Positions 1-8,458 of a stretch of DNA of 64,000 nt are shown here, piece after piece (the stretch's first letter is position 1; every line of letters starts with the position of its first letter). The notes below the pieces were generated by a model that was not told where the DNA came from, did not search any database, and saw only the letters and a list, made by a program, of their open reading frames with translations. The position numbers were made by a program, and so were the translations under genes. This stretch comes from Streptomyces roseochromogenus subsp. oscitans DS 12.976 (GTDB taxonomy: Bacteria; Actinomycetota; Actinomycetes; Streptomycetales; Streptomycetaceae), in contig NZ_CM002285.1 of NCBI RefSeq assembly GCF_000497445.1, positions 1,994,695 through 2,058,694 of the forward strand, written 5' to 3'.

Positions 1-350
1 CGCTGGACCTGCCGGGCGCTGTAGCCGAGCCGCGCGGCGAGCCCGGCGACGCCCTCGCGGTCCACGACGCCGTCGGCGATCAGCCGCATGGCCCGCCCGA
101 CGGCGTCCGCCCGCACGTTCCACTCCGCCGACCCCGGCACGGCGTCCGGCCGGCACCGCCGGCAGGCCCGGAACCCGGAGCCCTGCGCGGCGGCGGCCGC
201 CGTGAAGAACCGCACGTTGTGCCGCTTCGGCGTCATGGCCGGGCAGCTCGGCCGGCAGTAGATCCCGGTCGTCTCGACGGCGAAGAAGAACACCCCGTCA
301 AACCGCCCGTCCCGACTCCGCACCGCCTCGTACCTGGTGTCTTCGTCCAT
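1..350 (-). CDS. Ada/AlkA-type DNA alkylation repair protein, N-terminal part (3' end outside window)
   Basis: Reads from ATG at 350 off the left edge, so only the first ~116 residues are visible. They show the Ada zinc domain: four cysteines in the pattern IYCRPSC (near residue 32) and ACRRC (near residue 60), which in this family hold zinc and accept methyl groups from DNA phosphotriesters. The start of an AraC-type helix-turn-helix follows ([15 protein letters not shown]). In streptomycetes this architecture usually continues into an AlkA 3-methyladenine glycosylase domain, but the C-terminal part is not in the window, so Ada and Ada-AlkA fusion cannot be separated. Role: sensing and repair of alkylated DNA in the cytoplasm. 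Confidence 0.85.
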   Translation of the reverse strand, partial: MDEDTRYEAVRSRDGRFDGVFFFAVETTGIYCRPSCPAMTPKRHNVRFFTAAAAAQGSGFRACRRCRPDAVPGSAEWNVRADAVGRAMRLIADGVVDREGVAGLAARLGYSARQVQ

Positions 351-439
351 CACGTGTTCCAGTGTGGGTCCCTGCCGAAGCCCCTGGCTAGCGGAAATCG
401 GACGTGGAGCTGACCTGCGCTCCTACTGAGCCTGCGTTC

Positions 440-1534
440 CTACGGCAGACGCCCTCGCTTGAACTCCATCGCGGCCCTCCCGGCGGCGCCCTTCCGCTTC
501 CAGTCCCGCCGAAGTTCTGCACGGACCCGCGCATCGGTCTTGGCCACGATCCACTGGTTCTCCCGTACCAGCTTCCGGTAGCTCTCCAGCCGCCGCTCCG
601 CAAGCTCCCCGCTCTCCACGGCGGAGCGCACCGCACAGTCCGGCTCGCTCTCGTGCGCGCAGTCATGGAAACGGCACCGCTCGGCCAGCTCCTCGATCTC
701 GGAGAACACCTGACCGACCCCGCTCTCGGCGTCGTACAGCCCGACACCCCGCAGCCCGGGCGTGTCGATGAGGACCCCGCCCGAGGGAAGGGCGAGCAGA
801 TTCCGTGTCGTCGTGGTGTGCCGCCCCTTGCCGTCGACGTCCCGCGCGGCCTGTACGTCCATGATCTCCGCGCCGGCGAGCGCGTTGGCCAGCGTGGACT
901 TGCCCGCGCCGGACTGGCCGAGCAGCACGGACGTACCGGAGCCGACGAGCGCGACGAGGACGTCGAGACCTTCGCCGTGCAGGGCGCTGACGGTGAGCAC
1001 GGGCACGCCGGGCGCGCTCGTCTCCACGTCCTGGACCAGATGGGCGAGGGTGACCGGGTCCGGCACGAGGTCGGCCTTGGTGAGGACGACGACGGGCTGG
1101 GCTCCGGACTCCCAGGCCAGGGCGAGGAAGCGTTCGATGCGGCCGAGGTCGAGGTCGACGGCGAGCGACACGGCGACGACGGCGTGGTCGACGTTGGCGG
1201 CGAGGATCTGCCCGTCCGACCGCTTGGAGGAGGTGGACCGCACGAAGGCGGTGCGGCGCGGCAGATACGCGCGGACGTACTGCGGATCACCGTCGGGGTC
1301 GACGGCGACCCAGTCCCCTGTGCACACGACCTTCATCGGGTCACGGGGCACGACGAACTCGGTGTCTGCACGGACAGTTCCGGCTGGGGTGACGACGTCG
1401 CACCGGCCCCGGTCGACCCGGACCACCCGGCCGGGAAGCAGACCGTCGGCGGCGTAGGAGGTGAATGCGTCGGCCCAGTCCTCGTCCCAGCCGTAGGGAG
1501 CCAGCGCGGAGAACACAGCAGAGGTGGAAGTCAA
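440..1534 (-). CDS. rsgA: Ribosome small subunit-dependent GTPase A
   Basis: 364 residues, close to the usual ~350 for RsgA, a circularly permuted GTPase that acts late in 30S subunit maturation. The permuted order is visible: G4 (TKAD, residues 152-155) precedes the P-loop (GQSGAGKST, 206-214) and G3 (DTPG, 257-260). A C-terminal zinc knuckle follows with C287, C292, H294 and C300. An N-terminal OB-fold region comes first. TTG at 1534 is chosen because GAAGGG lies just upstream and the protein sequence upstream loses family character. This Shine-Dalgarno (SD) sequence lies in small competing hairpins (separate entry), and a 23-codon ORF precedes the gene by 52 bases, so translation may be regulated. 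Confidence 0.93.
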   Translation of the reverse strand: MTSTSAVFSALAPYGWDEDWADAFTSYAADGLLPGRVVRVDRGRCDVVTPAGTVRADTEFVVPRDPMKVVCTGDWVAVDPDGDPQYVRAYLPRRTAFVRSTSSKRSDGQILAANVDHAVVAVSLAVDLDLGRIERFLALAWESGAQPVVVLTKADLVPDPVTLAHLVQDVETSAPGVPVLTVSALHGEGLDVLVALVGSGTSVLLGQSGAGKSTLANALAGAEIMDVQAARDVDGKGRHTTTTRNLLALPSGGVLIDTPGLRGVGLYDAESGVGQVFSEIEELAERCRFHDCAHESEPDCAVRSAVESGELAERRLESYRKLVRENQWIVAKTDARVRAELRRDWKRKGAAGRAAMEFKRGRLP

Positions 1535-1554
1535 GGGAGACCCTTCACAAGGGT
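1533..1554 (-). promoter_or_regulatory. Alternative hairpins covering the rsgA ribosome binding site and start
   Basis: In the rsgA sense strand the order is CCCTT-GTG-AAGGG-TCT-CCCTT-G. The middle AAGGG is the SD and can pair with either flanking CCCTT. The downstream arm includes the first two bases of the TTG start. The upstream pair is 6 bp (ACCCTT/AAGGGT) and the downstream pair is 5 bp, both with 3-nt loops. The symmetry is read directly; a regulatory role is inference. Confidence 0.45.
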
Positions 1555-1586
1555 GGCCCCGGGCAGGCGCGTACGGCGCGGTGGGT

Positions 1587-1658
1587 TCAGCCGGTGGCCA
1601 CGGAGGTGGACTTGAGGAGTTCCTGGATGAGGGCAGCGCCCAGCGCAGTGACAGCCAT
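1587..1658 (-). CDS. 23-residue small ORF upstream of rsgA
   Basis: ATG at 1658 has a strong SD (GAGGAGGT, 8 nt away) and the ORF stops with TGA at 1587-1589. The peptide starts MAVTALGAALIQELLKS and ends TSVATG; it is amphipathic with a small-residue helix-like core and no cysteine. A promoter-like pair lies upstream and rsgA begins 52 bases downstream on the same strand, so the two are probably cotranscribed. It does not match a family I can name. It may be a regulatory upstream ORF for rsgA or an independent small protein. Codon third positions are mostly G/C, as in real genes here. Confidence 0.55.
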   Translation of the reverse strand: MAVTALGAALIQELLKSTSVATG

Positions 1659-1716
1659 CGGTCGACACCTCCTCGTCCCACTCGTGTCCGCGCACACCAC
1701 CTCGGCGTGCCCGGCA

Positions 1717-1747
1717 ACTGTAGCCCTCCGGCGGGGCCGTGCGTCAA
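1717..1747 (-). promoter_or_regulatory. Candidate sigma-70-type promoter for the small ORF and rsgA
   Basis: On the minus strand TTGACG (1747-1742) is followed after 19 nt by TACAGT (1722-1717). This is slightly long spacing but both hexamers are good. The small-ORF SD and ATG (1658) follow about 50 nt after the expected transcription start. Confidence 0.5.
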
Positions 1748-1783
1748 AGCATTTTCTGCGCGACGCGATTTCCGCAGTACGGC

Positions 1784-3292
1784 TCAACCGGCCGCGCAGG
1801 ACGCCCCGTTGAGGGTGAAGGAGTCCGGGGCCCGGTTCTTGTCCTGCCAGGTGGCGAGGAAGCCGAAGGACAGGGTGCCGTGTGCGGCGACGGTCTTGTT
1901 GTAGCCGGCGGCGGTGGCGGTGACGTGGGGGCCGTTCTGCTGGGCGGTGGCGTCCCACATCTGGCCGACCTGCTGGCCGTCGCGGAAGGCCCAGGACACG
2001 TTCCAGCCGGTGAGGGGCCGGTCGGTGGTGACGGTGACAGTGGCCTGGAAGCCGTTGGGCCATTGGTTGACGAGGTGGTAGGCCGCGCGGCAGGTCGCGG
2101 CGGGAGCGGCGCTGCTGCTGCCAGGGCCGGGCTCGGGCGTGGCCGAGGAGGTGCCCTGTGGTTCGGGGTCGGTCTTCCGGCGGTCGGAGCCGGCCGTCGT
2201 ACGCGCCGCCGAGGGGGTGGTGGCGGGTGCCGTCGGCGAGGCGGGCTTCCGGGCCGCGGGGATGCTGGGGTCGGCGACCGGCCGGCCGTCGTCGTGGGCG
2301 GTGGCGGTGTCGTCGCGGGCGGCCGCGGCGTCGTCGCCGGAGCCGCCGAACGGCATCATCGACACGCCCAGCGCCAGCGCCGACAGCAGTACGGCCGCGG
2401 CGAGCAGGCCGCCGCGCAGGACACGGCTGCGGCCGGTGCCCTCCTCCGGATCACCTGGGTCCGGGCCGGGGCCGGGTGCGGCGCCGTTGGGACGGCCCGC
2501 GCCGAGGCGGACCTCGGCGGCGCGGCGGCGGCGCTCCAAGTAGGCGAGGCCGCCCCAGCCGATCACCCCGCCGGCCAGTGCGGCGGGCAGCCCGCCGCCG
2601 TGCAGGCGCAGACAGGCGGCGGCCTCGGCACACCGCACACAGGTCGCGAGGTGCCGGGAGAGGTCGTCGGGGGTGTCGGTGGCCGGCGAGCGGGTGACCG
2701 CGTCCAGCAGCCGGGCGTAGGAGCGGCACCGCGCGTCCAGCGGGCTGTCGAGGTGAGCACGGTGGCAGCGGTCCCGGAACAGGGTGCGGACCTGGTCGAG
2801 TTCGTCGGCGACGGTGGCCGGGTCCAGGCCGAGCCGGCGGGCGACGGCGGGCAGCGGCAGCGCCTCCACCTCGGCCAGCCACAGCAGCGCGGCGTCGGCC
2901 TCCTGCATGTCCCTCAGGGCGCGCAGCGCGACCGGGCGCTCCAGCGGCCGGCCCGTATAGCGGGCGGCGCTGCCGGAGTTGAGCCACAGCCTGAGGTCGG
3001 GGTCGAGCTTGTGCCCCTGCCCGTCCGCCTCCCAGACGGCGGCGGTGTCGCGTACGGCGGTGAGCAGCGCCGGGATGGTGGGCAGCCGCGCGGTACGGCG
3101 GCCCGCGCCGCGCACATGGGTGCGCGCGGCGGCGCGGACCTCGCGCATGCCGAGCGTGAAGGCCTCGGTGGCCAGCTGATGGGCCCTCAGGGACCCGGAG
3201 GTGCACAGGTCCGCGTAGCTGAGCACCGCGTCCCAGCCCTCCGAGAACAGCGCGGCCTCGGTGGCGTCCTGGGGGGTCGGCAGGTCGGGCAT
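1784..3292 (-). CDS. Sigma-like/zinc-finger membrane protein with extracellular cellulose-binding module (CBM2)
   Basis: About 502 residues in three parts. Residues 1-230 are a cytoplasmic helical region resembling RNA polymerase sigma/anti-sigma sequences, with a helix-turn-helix-like stretch (LPLPAVARRLGLDPATVADEL at ~145-165) and a zf-HC2-like motif HLATCVRC (H214, C218, C221). Next comes a hydrophobic segment (~293-313) and a Pro/Ser/Thr-rich linker (~320-400). The last part is a C-terminal family 2 carbohydrate-binding module bounded by two cysteines (~402 and ~500), with conserved Trp residues (WNVSW, ATWQ). The likely topology puts the CBM outside the cell. SD GGAG lies 4 nt before the ATG. 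A transmembrane sensor of polysaccharide linked to transcription or anti-sigma function is inferred, not shown. Confidence 0.8.
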   Translation of the reverse strand: MPDLPTPQDATEAALFSEGWDAVLSYADLCTSGSLRAHQLATEAFTLGMREVRAAARTHVRGAGRRTARLPTIPALLTAVRDTAAVWEADGQGHKLDPDLRLWLNSGSAARYTGRPLERPVALRALRDMQEADAALLWLAEVEALPLPAVARRLGLDPATVADELDQVRTLFRDRCHRAHLDSPLDARCRSYARLLDAVTRSPATDTPDDLSRHLATCVRCAEAAACLRLHGGGLPAALAGGVIGWGGLAYLERRRRAAEVRLGAGRPNGAAPGPGPDPGDPEEGTGRSRVLRGGLLAAAVLLSALALGVSMMPFGGSGDDAAAARDDTATAHDDGRPVADPSIPAARKPASPTAPATTPSAARTTAGSDRRKTDPEPQGTSSATPEPGPGSSSAAPAATCRAAYHLVNQWPNGFQATVTVTTDRPLTGWNVSWAFRDGQQVGQMWDATAQQNGPHVTATAAGYNKTVAAHGTLSFGFLATWQDKNRAPDSFTLNGASCAAG

Positions 3293-3319
3293 GGGACTCC
3301 TGCATCCACGAGCGAGGTC

Positions 3320-3344
3320 AACTCCCCACTAAGGGAAGGGAGTT
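3320..3344. promoter_or_regulatory. Inverted repeat upstream of the CBM2 membrane protein gene
   Basis: AACTCCC (3320-3326) and GGGAGTT (3338-3344) form a perfect 7-bp inverted repeat with an 11-nt spacer, about 30 bases before the ATG at 3292. It could be an operator or 5'-UTR hairpin. The rest of the interval to 3528 shows no gene. Confidence 0.35.
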
Positions 3345-3528
3345 ACCGGAACCTCGCGGCAGTGCACAGAGCCTTTCACGCCCTCGACACAACTGACAAG
3401 CGCCCTGTTCACATCCGGTTACCGTTGGTGGTGACGCGGATGCGTGACGCGACGAGCCCGTAACTCCGGCCTCCTGTACGGATGCGGGCGCCGCCTCGCT
3501 CACCGTCCCGCCGGACCGGTGCGCGGGA

Positions 3529-4860
3529 TCACACCTGGGCCGGCGCCTCCGTGGGTTCGTCCGCGGGCAGACTGTCCATGAAAGAGCTGACGGAGAAGAC
3601 CGCCCGGCCAGGGCCGGGCGGTCCGTAACCGGGAGGCGAGGAGAGCCCGAAGTCGTCCATCGTCCGGCGATAGGCCTGGAGCAGCCGGATGTGGTACTCC
3701 AGCGGCGCGCCCTGCGGGTTGGCCTTGCCGAGCGGCGTGGTGGGCTCCGGGCACCAGGTGGTGAAGCGCGGGGTGATGCCGTGCGACATGAAGAAGCGCA
3801 GCCCCTCGGTGGTCGACTCGATCGCCTCGTCCACCGTCGTGAACCCGAACGGCTCGGCCATCTCCACGCCCGCCACGAAGTTGGGGATCACATTGCGCGC
3901 GCCGAACACCTCGGCGGAGTCCAGGATCCGCTTGTGCCACTCGTCCCGGCCGACGTACCGCTCCTTGCCGGGGCAGTACAGCTCGAACAGCCGCCGGTCC
4001 CACACCTCGAAGTTGGGGTGGTAGATCTGCACACCGTAGTCCTTGAACCGCTGCACGTCGTCACGCGGCAGCGCCTGGGCCACGACCTTGCCGATCCACC
4101 GCCCCGGGAAGCGCTCCTCGATCGCCTTGGCGTAGTGGCCGTAGAAGTCGGCCTCGTCACGCCCGGCGACCGTCTTGGTGATCGCGCCACCGGTCAGCGT
4201 GTACGCGGTGGAGGCCTTCTGGGTGTCGTACCGGTCGATGATCTCCAGGGCCTCCAGCACCTCCTCGACGTCCTTGACGCCGGTGTACGGCCGCCCGGCC
4301 GCCTTGTGCTGGCGCCAGTTGTGGTTGATGTCGCAGTACTGGCACTCCTCCTTGGCGCCGAAGTACTGGCAGACCCGGAAGACGGTGAGGTAGATCAGGT
4401 AGCCCCACTGGATGGTCGGGGCCACCTCCATCACGGACTTCCCGTTGGAGAGGGTGTGCCGGTAGTACTCCGGCATGGGCGGCACCCCGACGTCGGCGAT
4501 GCGCTTTCCGTCGAGGTAGAGGCCGAGCAGCCCTTCGTCGTCGGCGGCCACCCGGTACGGCGAGGCCGGGTTCACCCGTACGGAGACGACGGTGCGGCGC
4601 AGCTCGTACGGGCCACCGGTGAGGATGATCTCCTCCGGGGGCCGCCGCAGCGCGGCCTCGCCCAGCTCGGGCAGGGTGCCGTGGTCGAAGGAGAAGATGA
4701 AGTACGACTTCGGCTTGACCTCGCCGCTCTCGTTGTCGCTGAGGGCGGACGGGTCGAAGGCGACGCCGCCGCGGAGCAGGTCCTCCTTGAAGACGGCTTC
4801 CCGTGGCACATGCGGGAAGCGCTCCATCAGATCCTCGACCAGCGCGGTACGACTGCCCAT
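3529..4860 (-). CDS. Uncharacterised radical SAM protein
   Basis: 443 residues from ATG at 4860, which has the SD GGGAGGAGA 7 nt away. The iron-sulfur cysteines appear as VCQYFGAKEECQYC (C164, C173, C176), spaced CX8CX2C rather than the canonical CX3CX2C. Downstream are a GG motif (LTGGAI) and features of a SAM-radical barrel (HPNFEVWD; TTWCPEPTTPLG). The ~160-residue N-terminal region before the cluster is not a domain I recognise. The reaction and substrate are unknown. The downstream partner of a flavin-binding protein gene (58-bp gap, same strand), it may share an operon with it. Confidence 0.75.
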   Translation of the reverse strand: MGSRTALVEDLMERFPHVPREAVFKEDLLRGGVAFDPSALSDNESGEVKPKSYFIFSFDHGTLPELGEAALRRPPEEIILTGGPYELRRTVVSVRVNPASPYRVAADDEGLLGLYLDGKRIADVGVPPMPEYYRHTLSNGKSVMEVAPTIQWGYLIYLTVFRVCQYFGAKEECQYCDINHNWRQHKAAGRPYTGVKDVEEVLEALEIIDRYDTQKASTAYTLTGGAITKTVAGRDEADFYGHYAKAIEERFPGRWIGKVVAQALPRDDVQRFKDYGVQIYHPNFEVWDRRLFELYCPGKERYVGRDEWHKRILDSAEVFGARNVIPNFVAGVEMAEPFGFTTVDEAIESTTEGLRFFMSHGITPRFTTWCPEPTTPLGKANPQGAPLEYHIRLLQAYRRTMDDFGLSSPPGYGPPGPGRAVFSVSSFMDSLPADEPTEAPAQV

Positions 4861-4918
4861 CCGTCTGTCTCCTCCCGGCTCAGGCGTACGTCTCACACCG
4901 TATGCCCCCGTCTGCGGC

Positions 4919-5593
4919 TCAGCCGTGCCGGGTCCCCGCACGGCGCGCGATGTGTTCTGGTACGGCCGTCCCGGCCGGCAGCGCCGGGTCGGGCTCCGGG
5001 GTGCCCCAGACCGTGGTCAGCGGCAGGACCCCGGCCCACAGGCCGAGGGCCGCGTCGGGGCCGTCGCCGTCGTCCGGGGCGCCGGTGCGGATCTTGACGG
5101 AGGCCTCCTGGAGGGAGAGGGCGAGGAGAGTGGTGGCGGCCAGTTCCTTGCGGCTGGGGCGGCGGGCGTACGACCACTGGCCGGGCGCGGAGTGCTCGGT
5201 CAGCAGGCGCAGGCCCGTCAGCTTCTCCTCGGGGTCGGTGACCTTGCGGGCCGTGCCGTGGATCATGGCGCTGCGGTAGTTGACGCCGTGCTCGAAGACG
5301 GACCGGGCGAGCACGAGCCCGTCCACGTGGGTCACGGTCACGCACACCGGGGTGTCACCGGCGAGGCTGCGGCTGGCCACGGACCCGTGCAGATACAGCC
5401 ACCGCTCGTCCCGCCCGTACACCGTCGGCACGACGACCGGCCGCCCGTCGACCAGCACGCCGAGATGACAGACGAAGGCGGCGTCGAGGATCGCCTCCAG
5501 CTCCGCCCGCTCCAGGCTGCCCTGCTCGCGCAGCCGGCGGTGACGGGTGCGGTCGGTGACGGGCAGACGGGCGGGAAGCGGTTCCTGGGTCAT
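4919..5593 (-). CDS. Pyridoxamine 5'-phosphate oxidase-family (FMN-binding split-barrel) protein
   Basis: 224 residues. The sequence follows the NimA/flavin-nucleotide-binding type of the PNPOx-like split barrel: RHRRLREQG and ILDAAFVCHLGVLVDGRPVVVP at the N-terminus, then WLYLHGS, NYRSAMIHGTARKV and WSYARRP. Members bind FMN, heme or F420 and reduce small molecules; the actual substrate cannot be told. ATG at 5593 has only a weak SD. It lies upstream of the radical SAM gene and divergently from the alditol oxidase gene. The 156-bp interval between them contains a GATATC-centred AT-richer stretch (5605-5660) likely to hold both promoters. Confidence 0.8.
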   Translation of the reverse strand: MTQEPLPARLPVTDRTRHRRLREQGSLERAELEAILDAAFVCHLGVLVDGRPVVVPTVYGRDERWLYLHGSVASRSLAGDTPVCVTVTHVDGLVLARSVFEHGVNYRSAMIHGTARKVTDPEEKLTGLRLLTEHSAPGQWSYARRPSRKELAATTLLALSLQEASVKIRTGAPDDGDGPDAALGLWAGVLPLTTVWGTPEPDPALPAGTAVPEHIARRAGTRHG

Positions 5594-5710
5594 ACCAGGG
5601 AAGGTACCGATATCGCATTCTCATGGCCATCGAGATTTCGTATACGTCGTTCAAGCCGAGCATTACAACGAAATCCGCAGCAGACCTCTCCCTTGGGTCG
5701 TGCCGGGTGA

Positions 5711-7012
<1,302 letters not shown>

Positions 7013-7199
7013 CACCTGGCGTCGGCCCAGTAGCCGTCCTCAGCCGTCCTCCGACACCAGGGGACTTTTTCCAGCCCATTTCCTAACCCCTTGTCGAAAG
7101 CGGCTCCCAGCCCATAGCCTGGCGCCCGCGCCGGTGCCGTCGTAGCCCCGGCCTGGCCTGGAGGGGATGGGACGGGGATGGGAACGGAGGGGCAGCCGC

Positions 7200-8441
7200 G
7201 TGAAGCGCACATCACGTGACATCCGCACCGCGAACCGCTACGAGGTGCTGCGCCAGATCATCGCCGAGTCTCCCACCTCCCGACAGGAGCTGGCCGCCGC
7301 CACCGGACTGAGCCTGGCCACGGTCGCCACGCTGGTCGGCGAGCTGCTGGAACTCCGCATGATCACCGAGGTGGGTTTCGAGGACTCGGCCGGCGGCCGA
7401 CCCCGGGGCCTGGTGGCCGTCAACGCGTCGGGGGGCGCGTTGATCGGCGTGGACATCGCGGAGACCTATGTCCACGCCGAGCTGTTCGACCTGGCGTTGA
7501 ATGTGCTGGCCCGCGCCGACGAGGACATGCGGCCCGGCGAGAGCCGCCCGGAGCAGGTGGTCGGCCATGTCGCCGCCGCCGTCTGCTCGGTGGTGACGCA
7601 GGCCGGCATCGAGGAGGCCCGGGTGCTCGGCGTCGGGGTGAGCGTGCCGGGCCAGGTGGACCGGGACACCGGCGTCGCCGAGTACGCGCCCAACTGGGAC
7701 TGGCACGACGTACCGTTGCTCGATCTGCTCACCGAACACATCGCGTATCCCTTGCACTTGGACAATCCTCTGCGCGCGTGCACGGTGGCCGAGCTGTGGT
7801 TCGGGGCCGCGCGGGGCCGTGGGGACGCGGTCGTGGTCAATCTGGGCACGGGGGTCGGTGCCGGACTCGCCCTCGGCGGCGGGCTGCACCGGGGCGTGAG
7901 CAACAGCGCCGGCGAGTGGGGCCACACCACGCTCGTGCTGGACGGGCGGCTGTGCCACTGTGGCAACCACGGCTGTGTCGAGACGTACGTCGGCGCGCCC
8001 GGCATCATGCAGAATCTGCGCGAACTGAGCCCGCACTCCCCCTTGTTGCACCCCGAGGACCAGACGGCCACCGTGGACGCGCTGGCCCGCGCGGTCGCCG
8101 CGGGCGACCCGGTGGCGGTCAAGGTGGTCCAGGACACCGCACGGTACCTGGGCGCCGGCATCTCCGATCTGATCAACCTGCTCAACCCCGAAGTGGTCGT
8201 GCTCAGCAGCTGGGTCGCCGCCCGGCTGGGCGAGCCGCTGCTCGGCGAGGTCCGCCAGGCCGTCGCCCGGCACGCGCTGCACCGCCCGCTGGCCGCCACC
8301 GAGATCGTCCTCTCCCCGATCCCCACCGACCCGGTGTCCCTTGGCGCGGCCACGTTCGCGCTGGAAGGGGCGCTGCAGTCCGCCGGGCAGAGGTCAGCAC
8401 AGCGCAGCAACGCAAGGAGCCGTACCGCACCGCCTTCATGA
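7200..8441 (+). CDS. ROK-family transcriptional regulator
   Basis: 413 residues from GTG at 7200 (SD GGAGGGG). An N-terminal winged helix (SRQELAAATGLSLATVATLVGELLELRMI) precedes a ROK sugar-kinase-fold domain with the glycine-rich phosphate loop LGTGVGAG and the zinc-binding signature CHCGNHGCVE. It probably represses the adjacent polysaccharide-degradation genes and responds to a sugar. The stop overlaps an ATG (ATGA at 8438-8441) in the GH30 frame, so the two genes are probably cotranscribed. The 187-bp gap before it contains a tandem AGCCGTCCTC duplication (7032-7051) and no gene. Confidence 0.88.
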   Translation: MKRTSRDIRTANRYEVLRQIIAESPTSRQELAAATGLSLATVATLVGELLELRMITEVGFEDSAGGRPRGLVAVNASGGALIGVDIAETYVHAELFDLALNVLARADEDMRPGESRPEQVVGHVAAAVCSVVTQAGIEEARVLGVGVSVPGQVDRDTGVAEYAPNWDWHDVPLLDLLTEHIAYPLHLDNPLRACTVAELWFGAARGRGDAVVVNLGTGVGAGLALGGGLHRGVSNSAGEWGHTTLVLDGRLCHCGNHGCVETYVGAPGIMQNLRELSPHSPLLHPEDQTATVDALARAVAAGDPVAVKVVQDTARYLGAGISDLINLLNPEVVVLSSWVAARLGEPLLGEVRQAVARHALHRPLAATEIVLSPIPTDPVSLGAATFALEGALQSAGQRSAQRSNARSRTAPPS

Positions 8442-8458
8442 CGACGGAAGGGATGCAC

